Below the pieces are notes generated by a model. The model saw nothing but the letters and a program-made list of their open reading frames with translations, made no database searches and was not told the DNA's origin. Positions 34,704-46,205 of a stretch of 64,000 bases of DNA are shown here, piece after piece. The stretch's first letter is position 1, and each line of letters opens with the position of its first letter. Both the position numbers and the translations under genes were made by a program. This DNA comes from Candolleomyces eurysporus (Eukaryota > Basidiomycota > Agaricomycetes > Agaricales > Psathyrellaceae): the NCBI GenBank assembly GCA_027579435.1, contig JANBPK010000875.1, forward strand, positions 1 through 64,000. Reading direction: 5' to 3'.

Positions 34704-36508
34704 TCACAGCGCGTTAAGATTATGACCATTGGCAATCGATACCCTTTCCCGCCTCGATTCGACGGGTGAGGTGAGTGGGGATGCAAAAATTATGCGTTCG
34801 GTCGGGTAGGAGCGGTGTTCGAGTCCTGATACCACCCAGGCACTGCCGCCATCCATCAGATTTCCTTGGCGACGACGTCGTTCGTCCCATGAACGTAAGC
34901 GGAGGATCATTCTTGTGGAGAGGATAGCATGGAGGGATGTTTCCGGTCTAACAGACGTTAGTTTTGAACGTCTTGAGAAGAATAGTCTTATTGTGTGGAA
35001 GTGATGGGGACGTACTGCACAACGATAGAACTCAATGCTTTGCTCTAGAAGACGTGAACTGGCTTAGTTGCCGAACGAGTGCAAGAATCAAGTAGTAAGC
35101 GCGAACCTTGACCATGAAAAGGGCGATAGCGAAGTTGGTACAAGCCAAACCTAGCGCACAGCATTCAGATTCAACTTGAACGCTACTTGTTTCGGAGGAA
35201 GAATAGTTGAGGGACTCACCGGACAAACATACAAAATACACGAGTCCATCCTGATAGAAGATAGACACCAAAGTTGAGGTCTTGCAATGCCTGTAACTTC
35301 GAAACATGATGTATAACATACAAAGCATGACGACTGTAAAAGTGTGATCAGTTGAGCTGTGATTTACCTCTGGGAACAATGGGCTGAGCACGAACTGGTG
35401 ATACTGCAGAGCACGAGCAAGAAGCTGATCCCTAGAAGCCTAACGTTTGCTTCCACCGGCAAACAACCAAGATCGCGCATAATCGGTGGAAGTTCTGAGA
35501 CTTTTATAGAGGTGTAGTCAGCTTGCTATTACTACGGTCAGTCGTCCCTGTGCTCAACGTACATTTAGCACCATTCAAGTAACGTGGGATTAGGTAAAGA
35601 TGAGGAGCATGGAGAACCTGTGTCGTTCGAGTGAGAATGCCACTCTCACAAAAAAGCAATGATTGAGACTGACGATATATTCGAAAATGAGAAATACAAG
35701 CAGTCTTCCGTCTCTTCCAGAGAAAGCATATGCTCGGATAACCAAGATGGCTGAAGGCGTTAATAAGCGTTGATCGATACTATCGAGAGTCGTGACACAC
35801 CCTCGGACGCAAAGATTATGAGGGTCGCTGATACTTGATGTTTTCGAAAAGGGACCGGGTTTGCCGGGATGCAACTGAGCGATTATCTTACAAAATCGAG
35901 AGACAGACCTACCTCCATCGCGAACAAATGCGGAACGACATTGCTCGGCTGAGAGATTGGTCGGTAGAGTATCTGTCGTTGGGTCAGCATCGAGCGTCGA
36001 GGAGGTTGGCCTAGGAAAATAGGGATATGCTTACACGTCAAAGAAAACACCCCTTGAACGAGGGAGTAGTAGCGAATTATGAAGAACAGGACTTTCGGCA
36101 GGCTGATGGGTGCTTTCCACATTAATCGAACCTGTTGATAGGTCTGAATTCGATACCGGAAACATGAACATGGGGTCAACGCCATACCTCGTCCGGGAAG
36201 GTGTGCAAGAAGTCAGCGATCTAGCCAGCATTTGATTTAGTGACTGCGACTCAAATCGATGCAAATTTTGCCTTACCAAGAGTGAGAAGCTGATCAATGT
36301 CTAAACCCGAGCACCGTTAGTGGTCGCCGGTCAAGGTTGAGGTGGTGGCAAAAAGATCGATCTCAACACGCACTAGATACTGTTGTAGCAGTGTCATTCC
36401 ACATATTCATGGAAAAGTTTGGGGCAGAAGACTCACGTTCACATAATGAGCTGAAGTGTACGCTTGGACGATAGTATCGTAGCTGACTTGATTCGGGGAT
36501 GTGGCCAT
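34704..36508 (-). CDS. DUF6533 multi-spanning membrane protein, paralogue 4
   Basis: This is the near-identical twin of the gene at 1793-3597. From the ATG at 36508 (MATSPNQVSYDTIVQAY) the phases are consistent through TLISFSLL, IADFLHTFPDE, VRLMWKAPISLPKVLFFII, TLPTNLSAEQCRSAFVRDG, TLIIFASE, AILVIRAYAFSGRDGR, GISFLLVL, MLCMLYIMFRSYRH, YQDGLVYFVCLSG and LSTRMILRLRSW. That order gives the usual pattern of about seven hydrophobic segments and a polar C-terminal tail. I found no disabling change in the exons read. An N at about 36514 is just upstream of the start codon. Function unknown. Confidence 0.78.
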
Positions 36509-37772
36509 GACGCNCGCGGCGGTCGATAGAGGACTGAGGGGACGGGCAGGTACCGGAAAGTCAGTCTGGTTCAAGGATTTTGAACTTTGGGTCAGGCGCA
36601 TTTAACATCCTCTAGTTCCATCGCGATTGCATAGGTCTTCCGGCAACCCCGATATGACCGATATTAACACCTTTCCATGTCACACGGAAATCGACATAGA
36701 ACTCCGTGGAACAGGTGCCGCTATAGCGGCTGTGCGAGGTGCCTTTCCATCTGGATCGTGTTGAAGAGTTCTTCTATCCCCATCAAGATTGATGCGCCAC
36801 TCAAGCCTGAGGGATTGCGCCTCTCCACTCAAGGGCTCATCTCGCGACAAGACGTGCTTCCAGTCTCAACCAAACCGTCGTTATCGACGGTGCCATGGTT
36901 AGTTTACTCTGTGCGATCATCCTTTCTTGCCCTTGTCTTTTCGAAGTTCGCGTGTCACCGCGCCGGTACGAACGACTCACCGAAAACTCATTGCAATTCC
37001 TTCGGGGCTAGATGGTTGTATTGGGTACCTAACATCAGGTGGTGACACTTCTCCAGCTACAGATAGAAATCAATAGGGGGACCCTAGGACGGGGGAATTG
37101 GGGCACCGTGGGCGCGCAGAAGCAGGCAAAGTCAGCCTGGGGTTTTAGAGCTTCGAAATAATGTGATAAAACCTCGTAGATAGCTTCAATTTATCCCTTT
37201 TCAAACCCTTTGAGCGCTGCGAATCAAATCAACATCGAAGGGGACGATCCGACGGCTACCGGTAGCTGTCCATGACCGAGAGAACCGGGTTGGGTGGTTG
37301 CTATGTGGATAGACCCAAACATCAGAAGAAAACAATACGGAGAGGTGATTAGAGGAGATTGACGATCCGGACATACCTCTTCACCGTACTATATATATAT
37401 CGATCGCGGAAAACCATATGTGCGCGATAGTGAGACTAAGCGGCCGCAGCTGCGAATATCCACACACTTAAGAAATCCTCGGCCAAATATCGATAGATAG
37501 AAAAGAAGAGATCATAATATCATATCCTATGACTGTGGTCGGCCTAATGAATAATCATGTGCAGCACAGTAAGTAGTAGATGTGGATAAACCCTGTCAAT
37601 CGGGAGACAAAACGAGAGGCAAGATGAGATCGAAAGATGACAGGGAGCATACAATGGCGTGAAGAGAGAGGAAAAGGTAGCTGGATGAATCAACGAAAAA
37701 TGTNACCGATGTATGCGTATGCTGTACCATGTGGGAGATAAAGAGAGAGAGGGAGACAGACAGACCGAACCA
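36509..37772. other. Intergenic: conserved flank segments and DnaJ 3' region
   Basis: It holds the conserved plus-strand segment (36677-37045, with DAPLKPEGLRLSTQGLISRQ), the caccgtgggc segment (37078-37160) and the 3' flank of the DnaJ gene. The first reads partly in frame in this copy and in the first copy only, so coding status is unresolved. An N at about 37704 is in the 3' flank. Confidence 0.4.
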
Positions 37773-39723
37773 CTAGAATGGGAAGCCACCCCTCCTCCCT
37801 CCACCTCCACCCATACCACCCATGCCGCCCATACCGCCCATACCACCCCTGCCCGGAAATCCTCCATGGAACTGCGTAAACAGCTCCGTCAGGTCCATAT
37901 GCGCCATCCCGTGCATCCCACCCATCATATCATCCCCGAAACCGTCTTCGTCCTCGCCCATATCGTAGCGGTGTCGCTTCTGAGAATCGGACAAAATAGC
38001 GTACGCCTCCGAGACGAGCTTGAACTGCTCTTCATCGCCGCCCTACAATTCGAAGAGTGAGTGAGGGAGGAGGAAAGGGAGGAAGGAATGAGTATTGCTT
38101 TACCTTATCGGGGTGGTGCTTCAAACTCTCTCTTCGGTACGCCTTCTTGATCTCGATCTCCGTACATTCCTTGTGCACGCCCAGGATCTTGTAGTAGTCT
38201 TTCGTCTTGCTCCTCTTCAATGCGACTTCGGCTTTCTTGAGCTCCGCCCTGAGAGCTCGTACGTCGGCGTCGGTCGCACTCCCCTCTGCACTGGCTTCTT
38301 TAATCGCACTCTTGAAGTCGCCGATGGCTGCATCGTATTTCTCAAGGTTGAGGTAAATCCGGGCACGGGTGCGGAGAGCCTTGAACGAACGAGGCGAGAG
38401 CTCCAACGACTCATCGGAAGCCTCGAGAGCTTTCTCGTTTTGGTCCAACTAGACTTGAATCAGCCAAACGCCAAAACCTAGAATCAAGGAACCGCACCTT
38501 GAACAACGCCGTAGCCTTATTACTCAACAACGTAGCCCTAATCTGCCCGCCCTTTCCTTCCTCCTCACTCGCCCCGATCTTTTCCAAGGCCTCGCTATAC
38601 CTCTCCACGGCCTCCTCCAGCCGGTTCTGCTTGAAGGCAACATTACCCTCCTCCTTGAGCCTCTCCACCTCCTTCACGCGTTTCCTCAACTTCTGCCCTC
38701 GCTCATGCCCCGGATCCAGCTGCAACGCCCGCACAATATGCTGCAACGCCTGAGCCATCTTTCCACCAAGGAACAGCACCAGCCCACGCAGCACCAGAGC
38801 ATCGGGCGAGTTGGGGTTGCTTCGCAGGGCTTCGTTCGCAGCGATCCCAGCAGCGTCCCAATTACCCCTCACCAACTCGAGCTCGACCTTCCAGACGCGC
38901 CACTCGGCGGGGCACTCGCCCCCCTCAACGTCCACGGCCTGCGTGCACTTGTCGAGGGCCAGCCTCGCCATGGCCCAATCCCGCTTCTTGTAGGCGCTCT
39001 CGAAATTCTTGACGTGGCCATCGAGAGCGACGATCTTCTGCTTCAGCTGCACGGCCTGGGTGTAGTTGGACGACGAGGCCGAGGATGGGGGCGGGGATCC
39101 GGAGGTGACTTCGAGGGCGAGGAGGCGGGAGAGGGTGGCGAGCGCTGCTGTGGTGGACCCCACAGCATACTGACACCGGGCCATGCGCAGTAGGGTCTTG
39201 CTTGCGAGCGGGGACGTCGATGAGGAGCCCAGGATGAACAGGGCTTGTTGGCAGTCGGATATGGCGGGCTGGAATTTCTTGAGCGACATGTACGAGGCTG
39301 CGCGGTTCGTCCAGTATGACGGTTCCTGGCCATTGAGTTCTGGAGACAGAGAATGAGCAGGATCGAAACTTTGCGAGCCCTGGCAGACGAAAACGCACCG
39401 ATAGCCTCTGTATACAGATCCACCGCCTCCTGGTACCGGCCACCCTTGAAGGCCAGGTTGCCCTGCTCCTTGACCTTTTCCGCATCCTGTGTCCCTGAAT
39501 CGTCGCTGGTCGGAGAGTCGGGGGGCTGTTGGGCGGGCGAGGGTGAAGCTGATGGTCTGCAACGGCACGCGGCGAGTGATTAGCCCACGAAACTTGGACA
39601 GCAAGCGAAAAAAACGTACCCAGAAGAAGTTGACCTCGAAGGTTCCTCTGCAGTCGACGTGCTAGACCGGGAAGGAGCAGCAGTCCCATTCCCTGCCTTC
39701 TTTTTTGCGTTCTTCTTGCCCAT
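37773..39723 (-). CDS. DnaJ/TPR co-chaperone (DNAJC7/TPR2-like), intact
   Basis: This is an Hsp70/Hsp90 co-chaperone with N-terminal tetratricopeptide repeats and a C-terminal J domain. Five exons fit: 39723-39620, 39556-39399, 39339-38498, 38448-38104 and 38042-37773. All introns are GT-AG and in phase, giving 572 residues, the usual size for this family. The start MGKKNAKKKAGNG leads to a Ser/Pro-rich linker, then TPRs (VKEQGNLAFKGGRYQEAVDL; YWTNRAASYMSLKKFQPAIS; VERLKEEGNVAFKQNRLEEA; FKALRTRARIYLNLEKYDAA). The J domain follows (DYYKILGVHKE, intact His-Pro-Asp in LKHHPDK) and a Gly-Met-rich C-terminus ends in GGFPF. It is the only full-length copy among several truncated ones, and lies downstream of RPC25 on the same strand. 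Confidence 0.92.
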
Positions 39724-40437
39724 TTTCTAGAAAGCAGTGCTGGTATGTCAGACGTCGTTCGTACGCTATTCTGAGCGGTACTGTAGACACAGAGAGGATT
39801 CGACGTACGAGTTGTGTGCTAGTTCAACAGCAAAACGACGAGTCAGAAAGAGGAAAGCAGTGAAGGAGACGAACGATCGACGCGAGGCAAATGAAAACTG
39901 GGGCTGTTGATCACATAATCATCCCCTATCTTGCGCGTCTATCGCGAGGCAAAAAAGGCCGGTTTCTAGAACATTTTATTCGTTCGTACTACAAATTTGA
40001 AAGTAGGAAGTAGGGAGCGGCAACAGTGAGGAAGGAAGAGATGCCCTCGAGTGCAAGCGGACGCGAGTTTCTTCGACGTGAAATGGAGCCTCGCCAACCC
40101 CGAAGCTAGGCGGATCTATTCTGGCGTCGAGGGATAAATCTTATTTCAAGCCTACGGCCTGACTCATTGGTTCTGAAGAGCGGAAGCTTCAACCAGATCG
40201 TCGAGCAGATTTGAATACAGTACTGAGCCTCCGTCTGTTCGCCTTCCACCGCAGGTTCCGCCTGATATCCGTGAATGTAATCCTGGCCGAGTCTTCTCGC
40301 TGATACAGGCTTCTCGTAAACCTTTTTTTTCAACGTGCCGGGGAAAGGGCTGCGGAAGAGGAGGAACGTGAGGTCGTCGCCAACCTGACAACCGATCGGG
40401 CGTACATACCGGCAGAACTTCCCATCCTCGTCCTGGA
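39724..40437. promoter_or_regulatory. Intergenic region between RPC25 and the DnaJ gene
   Basis: These 714 bases separate two minus-strand genes, so they hold the RPC25 3' end and the DnaJ promoter. The tract is well conserved in the duplicate at about 54480-55217. A reading conserved in both copies (VSARRLGQDYIHGYQA, near 40270) has no start of its own and I treat it as non-coding or an untranslated exon. No clear TATA box or heat-shock element is seen by eye. Confidence 0.4.
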
Positions 40438-41312
40438 TTAACCCTCCTCCATCCCCTCCCCATCCTCAAAAACCTGCGCCCCGCTCCACCACACAATAGG
40501 CCCCAGCCCCTGCTCAGCAATCGAGCACACGATGCTATAGGGTGGCCTCTTGCTCGCTAGCCCTTTCTCAGCCTCTTGGATCACGCCTTCGACAACCTTG
40601 ATAGGCCCAGGCTCGTCATCGTAGAATTCATCTTGCTCCACTCGAACGCGAACGACCTCGTTGGTGTCGATGTACATCCGTTCGGAGGTTGGCGTGTCGA
40701 GGAGGTCGGTGGTGGATGTGAGAGGCGACTCTGGGAGCCAGAAGTGCGCGCGTTCGTTTGGGTCGCTGGATTGAGGTGAATATTTGGAGGAGGAGAATGA
40801 GAAAGTAGGAAGAGAGACGTACAAAGCGGATGGCTGAGGGAGGTATATAGCGGGGATGTACATATCGTCGAAGAATCCCATCGACACTGTCAATCCAGGG
40901 GTCTGTGAGCACATCCATTCAGCCAGGGGAGAAAGCGACGCGGTACGCACCTCTAATCCCACCTTCGTCCGAGCTTTTCACCTTCGCAGCGACGACTTCA
41001 GATACAAATGGTCTGAATATGACCATCCTGAACGTTACTGTAGGTCGAATCCATCAAATCAGCCATCCCGACTCCACTCTCGAGAAGACAACCAGCACAC
41101 GTACCTTTATACCACAGGAACCCATCTCCATACCTGACTCTCCCCTCCCCAACGTCCGCCAGGTCGAACACACTAATGCATAGCCCGACTTCATGCAACA
41201 CCCTATTCGCGTACTTTTTGTTCAGCTCCGCGGTGATAGCCTCCGAAGGTGGTACCGCGAAATGCTGAGGGTGGATGGGGATGGTATCTTTGATTATAGC
41301 GAGCTGGAACAT
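40438..41312 (-). CDS. RPC25: RNA polymerase III subunit RPC25 (Rpb7/Rpc8 family), intact
   Basis: This is a stalk subunit of RNA polymerase III, which binds Rpc17 and takes part in initiation at tRNA and 5S genes. Four exons, 41312-41105, 41037-40951, 40886-40823 and 40765-40438, join in phase to about 228 residues. The N-terminal SHS2-type domain reads MFQLAIIKDTIPIHPQHFA, LNKKYANRVLHEVGLCISV and RVRYGDGFLWYK. The second exon (VTFRMVIFRPF) leads into the Rbc25 OB-fold domain: VSMGFFDDMYIPAIYLPQPS, DPNERAHFWL, ERMYIDTNEVVRVRVEQDEF and the end IVWWSGAQV. Start and length agree with the family. Two decayed copies lie at 55218-56085 and 61120-61870. Confidence 0.92.
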
Positions 41313-41600
41313 TTTCTAGATCTTCTCCCCTTGCAATATCCTTTCTTCTTTGAGGTGGTGGTTGGTTACGGAGCGAGAGCAAGATTCGTCCGTTCGTTTG
41401 CTAGCTCATACGAATATGACGACAGCAGGAGGGTATTGAGGTGTTCAAAGGAATCTTACCGTCACACAGAGTGAGTACATGCAAGGATAAGGAGTTGGGT
41501 GGACGTACCAGTCAGAACACGTCGAGCAGAGACGTGGATGTCGTGGTCTAAGACGAGGTCGAATGCGATCACAAAATGATTTGGGTTGATCTGACTGGAT
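41313..41600. promoter_or_regulatory. RPC25 upstream region
   Basis: This is the sequence directly 5' of the RPC25 start, conserved in the duplicate at 56086-56360. It contains a stretch (ctgactggatcagagatctaatctaatctcc at 41598-41628 and 56357-56385) that is also present near the third copy at 62140-62170. No promoter element can be assigned by eye. Confidence 0.35.
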
Positions 41601-41619
41601 CAGAGATCTAATCTAATCT

Positions 41620-42150
41620 CCCTAGACACTGGAGTTGACTAGGGACACTAAGTATCGCGATAGGAGGTGGTCCAGAATCCCTGAGCCCCTTGAGTTGTGA
41701 TGCGCATCCACGACCCAATCCGACGTATCATCGACCTCCACCGTCTCAGGCTACCTCGAGCGTCCGGTGCTCGCGAGACTATCTTTTGCCAACCTCAGCA
41801 AGGAGAATATCGTCAGAGCGAACAGCCCACCTCACCTGGGCTCATCATCAGTGCAACAAGTCCCTCGTTCTCTTAACCGATGGGCTCACATGTGAGATTC
41901 TTCCATGTCGCCGTATGGTTCGGTATCGAGCTACCCTCTCACTTGCTAGTCGTACCTCTCAAGGGCTCCTACGTCATATCCGGTTTGTTTCGTGTCCTAC
42001 GGTGCTGACGTCGTAGTCCTACCCATACAACTCCCAGAACTTTGAATATGACAGGGATGATTCGGAACTGAGACCCTACTTGTATACAGGGCAACAATAC
42101 CGAATCCACACCCCTCTGACCGGCCCACCGCTGCTGCACAAAGACTGAAT
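41620..42150 (+). other. Conserved protein-like segment E, copy 1
   Basis: A plus-strand reading resembling MRIHDPIRRII, then FHVAVWFGIELPSHLL and ELRPYLYTGQQYRIHTPL, ends at a stop near 42150. The same phrases occur in the same order at 56505-56960, and the first part at 45170-45300. Frames break between them, so either small introns or decay intervene. I recognise no domain. It could be an unknown three-exon gene or its relics. Confidence 0.35.
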
Positions 42151-42289
42151 AGCAAGGAACGCGGGTAGAGGAAGCGACGTTGGGATCAGAAAGGGCTTTT
42201 ATGTCCAGGTACAGGTGAGCTTCCTGGTTCCGATTCTAGTTCTCTAGGCACTCTAATGTCACAAAACACGAAATGTACCCAAAACTGGT

Positions 42290-43320
42290 TGAGAACCACC
42301 CCGGCATGTAAGTTACTCAACTATGGCGAACCTAGGACGAGTGACTGCCATATCACTTCCTGCGCTGCGCCGGGAGAACTCAACCTGCCGTATTCAAGGA
42401 TGGAGATTTCTCATCACTCTCGCTAGAACTCTCCCTCCATGTGAGCCTGTGAAGGGATATCTTTAGCAATCCCTGTTCCCGGCGATTCGACCACCTCGAA
42501 AAGAGTCCAGACAACAGTTGATCAAGTATATCCGCGTAAGATGCCAGTTTGAGCGCTGGAATCTTATCCAGGAGAACAACAAAAAGTTTGGAACTGCTTC
42601 CAGAGCCGATACAACAATCAGATCGAGACAAGTGACTAGTCGCAATACATAGTGGGGATTCAAGATACCAAGGTCGTAGGTGTCTTCGTCAAGAATGACC
42701 ACAGATACATCTGATCAAAGCGGTGAGACTCTGGCTCACCTCACGAATACTTCCCTTGAGATGAAGCTAAAAGGTAGAAGGAATGCCCTCATCGTTCAAC
42801 ACTGCACATGCTCAGAGAAAACAACAGCCTTATTTTCGGTCGATGGTCTAACACTCTTTCTGTTTATTGCCAGCAGTGTGTTGCTAGCAATTGTTACATT
42901 GCGAACAAAGAGCCATGCGCCAGGGAGGATGTACAGTGAGTAGTCTGAATCCCTGAAAGAGAGCGAATGGCGTCCGAAGATTCAAATAGCATACCTAGGC
43001 TCCGACTATCCACGGGAGTGGGACATGCCTCCTCTCAAACGAGCGAAGATCACGATGGAGAACTCCGTCCATTTTGTTTTCTGGCGTTTCATTATGCTGA
43101 GAAGATGGTACGGGTGCGCAGCATGATATGAGTGTCCTACGGGTGTATCCGCTTGCCAAAGATGAAACGCATTCGAACTTGAATCTATCCGAAGAACTGG
43201 TGCGTGCGAACAGAACTCAGATGGATCAGACGAAATGATATAGAAGCCTACATCCTCAGCTTCAGCCTTCCTTCCTTATCCAGTGGCCCAAGTAGCAGGC
43301 TTCTGGAGCCCCCCTTAGCT
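42290..43320. other. Conserved tract F with weak coding potential
   Basis: Minus-strand ORFs at 42380-42631 and 42463-42702 (VILDEDTYDLGILNPHYVL) are shared at the DNA level with 57090-57500 and the rest with 57815-58260, but neither frame stays open in both copies. I see no known domain. Confidence 0.3.
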
Positions 43321-43339
43321 TAATCTGTCAACAGTCTGA

Positions 43340-44567
43340 CGACGTTTTCCGGAGGATTCGTGTGCCTCAGACACAATGATCGCCTCTTCATCACCTCTAT
43401 GCTCCACCAAATCCACTGCTTGCGATCTTTCAACTTGTCTTTCGATCGGAAACTCAATACTAGATACAAGATTTTTACAACCGACAGTCATAATATTCTT
43501 TGCCTCAACTATTTACGCCAAGTTGCGCTTTGCACCTCGGATCTCACGTTGGAGAAAGGTGACTTCATGTCTCGAAACTTGTCGCTGCAAAGGGTTGGCG
43601 CGACTCACGTTTGTCGAGACTGGTTCAGATGTTTATGCCTTTCTCAATCGAAGCCACAAAATATGAAGCAACAGGATGCAGAGTCTCGTATTGTGTTCTT
43701 ACCAATTTTTCCAAAGTTGAATGTTGGACTTGCCCAGGTTGTTGTGAGATATCTATAGCCTCCTTCCCCTACCGTATTGGAATTGTACCGTGCCCAAACG
43801 CATCTATTTCTGTAATTTATCGAACGCGATCTAGGCACAATTCCCTTGTAAAGCTCAGTAGCCCTGAGAATACCATTTCTGACAAACACGGTGCGGTAAT
43901 ACCACCTGCTTCTCCTGAGCCCCCCTCATCACTAATACTTTCTCTAGAGTCGCTTTAGCAAATCTTGTATTTCCTTTTGCCCAAGAACACGGTAGTGCGG
44001 GCGATTGTGTCACTTTCCGGCTTCTACCTGATTTTCAAAGATGCCTTACTGGACGGTGCAGGTCTACTATTTTTATGCCTGTTGCTGCATTTTAGTGCTT
44101 CTGGGCCTTGGTGGCCTCGTGAAGACGTGGAATTTCAAATCGCACTCTTCTATGGAACCTTGTCGTTACTATGTTATGATATATGATGTGCATTCACATT
44201 GTGCTACCAGCAGCGACTGTTGACCAGCGCGTCTCCCGTGAATTACAGTGATAGTCGCCGTTCTAGGTAGTTCCGATCCCCAGATGTCCCAAGATTACAC
44301 TCCAATACTCTGACAATGTTCACAGAATGGAATGAGAAAGGTGAAGCATATCGTCTGATTGAAATGCACCTTCGTGGAAGATAAGTACAACTACTTCAGA
44401 TCTGTGGAACAGTGGAAGAAAGTATTACCCTCGGAGCTTTAACACTCAGCGCCTTCGATCAAGTTGTGGGTGTATTTAAGTCAAGTTCCCTTATTGCTTG
44501 AATCTGCATCCCAGCCCACAGTTTGTCCCTTGTGCTCACCCGAAAGTTCGAATCTTCCCTTGAGAGT
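43340..44567. other. Upstream tract of the secreted peptide gene
   Basis: This tract is shared with 58280-59487 and, from about 43860, with 59860-60406. Plus-strand ORFs near 43360-43760 are partly retained in the second copy (CASDLTLE, GDFMSRNL) but diverge in length. The last ~150 bases (from tcaagttccc at 44479) are highly similar in all three copies and presumably form the promoter and 5' leader of the peptide gene. Confidence 0.35.
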
Positions 44568-44840
44568 ATGATTATGAGCCTCTCTACCACAAGGCATCTT
44601 CCCGTGCTCCTTGTACTTGTGCTGGTGTTGTCGGCCGCTTGTGGCACGCAAGCAGCCCCGACTGGCACTGATCCCCATGGTGAGCACTATTGTTATTACG
44701 AGACTGTTGGCCCATTGCGACGTCTCACCTACTGCTGTCTCATAGAGATAAAACGTTCGCCTTGTGGGCCTAGGAAGGCGGAGAATAGCGGGGACTACGA
44801 GGGCCCAGAAGCTTGTATCTGGACTAGGGAGGATGACTAA
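44568..44840 (+). CDS. Small secreted two-cysteine peptide precursor, copy 1
   Basis: From the ATG at 44568 a signal peptide is clear: a short basic start (MIMSLSTTRHL), a hydrophobic core (LLVLVLVLSAAC) and a small-residue end (TQAAP). An intron at 44680-44745 (gtgagc, branch-like ctcac, acceptor catag) joins exons of 112 and 95 bases. The 68-residue product then contains Ile-Lys-Arg, a Kex2-type processing site, and a 27-residue tail with two Cys 17 positions apart (SPCGPRKAENSGDY...ACIWTREDD). The intron is 66 bases and stays open, so an unspliced 90-residue form is possible. Copy 2 supports splicing because its intron is 67 bases while its exons have identical lengths. Likely secreted; target unknown. 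Confidence 0.7.
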   Translation: MIMSLSTTRHLPVLLVLVLVLSAACGTQAAPTGTDPHGEHYCYYETVGPLRRLTYCCLIEIKRSPCGPRKAENSGDYEGPEACIWTREDD

Positions 44841-45600
44841 TTTGTGGGTACACTTGGAGTGACACAGTTGTAAGGCGGTCAAATGTAACATCTCTGCATT
44901 ACTATACGCCACTTTTTTTTGTACACCGCGTTCTCTGGGGTCGTGTATGTTTGTATCTGGTCTACAGTTGCCGTTTCAGGTACCTATCTAGGAGAAATAA
45001 ATATAGCATCAGTGGGTAATATGACGCACCTGCGCTGCGCCGCTGCCCTCAGCTCGTCGATTTTGGTCTGACTATGTCAAACGCAGGCTTCGCAAGGGCA
45101 TCAGACTATGAGTACTTGACGGAGACACTAAGCATCGCGATGGGAGGTAGTCCAGAATTCTTTGAGTGCTTCAATTATGATACATCTCCACGACCCTATC
45201 CGACGTATCATCAACTCCACCGTCTCGGGCTACCTCGAACACCCTGTGCTCGCAAGACTATCTTTTGCCAATCGCAGCGAGGAAAAATGGTGAGTGCGAA
45301 CAGCCCACCTCATCTGGGATTGTCATCACCGCAACCGGTCTCTTGTTCTCTTCACCGGCGGGCTCACATGTGGGATCCTTCGATGTCGCCGTATGGTTTA
45401 GTACCGGGCTACCCTAGCATTCCGAGCCAAATCAGGACGCCTCGATCACCCTTGTCTGCTGAGGAGAATGTTGTTGGGAGATATGTTACGGTGGGTGATA
45501 TTCCGACATAGAAATGTCTTATGCGCTTGATTGAACTAAGCATCTAAAAAGATCACAATATCGAGCCTGCAACTTACCTGCAATTGCGTCACCTTTGAAG
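44841..45600 (+). other. Peptide-gene 3' flank and conserved segment E, copy 2
   Basis: Bases 44841-45000 are the 3' flank shared with 60603-60760. Bases 45080-45300 repeat segment E (HDPIRRIINSTVSGYLEHPV), which then changes into unrelated sequence. An open plus-strand frame at 45074-45511 is out of register with that reading and has no family match. Confidence 0.35.
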
Positions 45601-46205
45601 AGCAGCGAGGACCTGCTTAACCGAGCGGAAGTTTTCGATAGTTGCTAGTGACCCGTAGGCCTCCATGACAATACGGACGATCGTGCGGTTTTGGATTGTA
45701 AGTATACGGCTGGAGCCTTATCTTGAAAGCTGTGATATCACCCCGGACGTCATTCGTACGAGCTCGATTGTCCTCGAAAGACACCATCTGGCAAACACCT
45801 CGCAATCCCTTCACGTCACCGAGTTGCCCGGCTTCAGAAGGTCGATTATCAGCCACCGAGTAGTCCTTGACAATCAATCTTTGGTCGCTCGCATTCTTAA
45901 CGATCCAAGAGGGAGTTCCGTGACCACAAAAATTGGTACGGATGAGCCGGGTTCGGTCCATTTCCAGGTCGTAAGTCACGATAGCATTGTCAGGACCAAT
46001 CGTTCTCAAGGTACCCTGGGACTTTCTACCACCAGGCCCATTGATCCATTGAATAGTATCATCCAGACCGAGGAGCCGTTCGTTGATGGTGCAGAGGCCA
46101 AGTATAAGCGGAATGAAAGTGTGGGACTTATCGCGGATGTCGAAGAGGTGTGAGTACTGCGCACCGCTACGGTCGAAATGGAAATGGAACTACTCATCGG
46201 GTCTT
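45600..46205 (-). pseudogene. FunK1 kinase fragment (N-lobe), inverted half
   Basis: On the minus strand the reading FDRSGAQYSHLFDIRD and INERLLGLDDTIQW is followed by GTPSWIVKNASDQRLIVKDY, LRGVCQMVSFEDNRA and a degenerate end. These correspond to the N-lobe of the FunK1 gene at 48141-48840. There is no start, no catalytic loop and no C-lobe. It is joined tail-outward to a plus-strand C-terminal fragment at about 46207. Confidence 0.75.

Noticed and set aside
39998..40333. Conserved reading VSARRLGQDYIHGYQA downstream of RPC25
   Set aside because: It is shared by both segmental copies only because the DNA is duplicated; no start codon, no domain, and it lies in an intergenic region.
45170..45300. 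Segment E as a FunK1 N-terminal fragment
   Set aside because: The phrase IRRIINS resembles FunK1 ICRIINS, but the surrounding residues do not follow the FunK1 order, so I left it unassigned.
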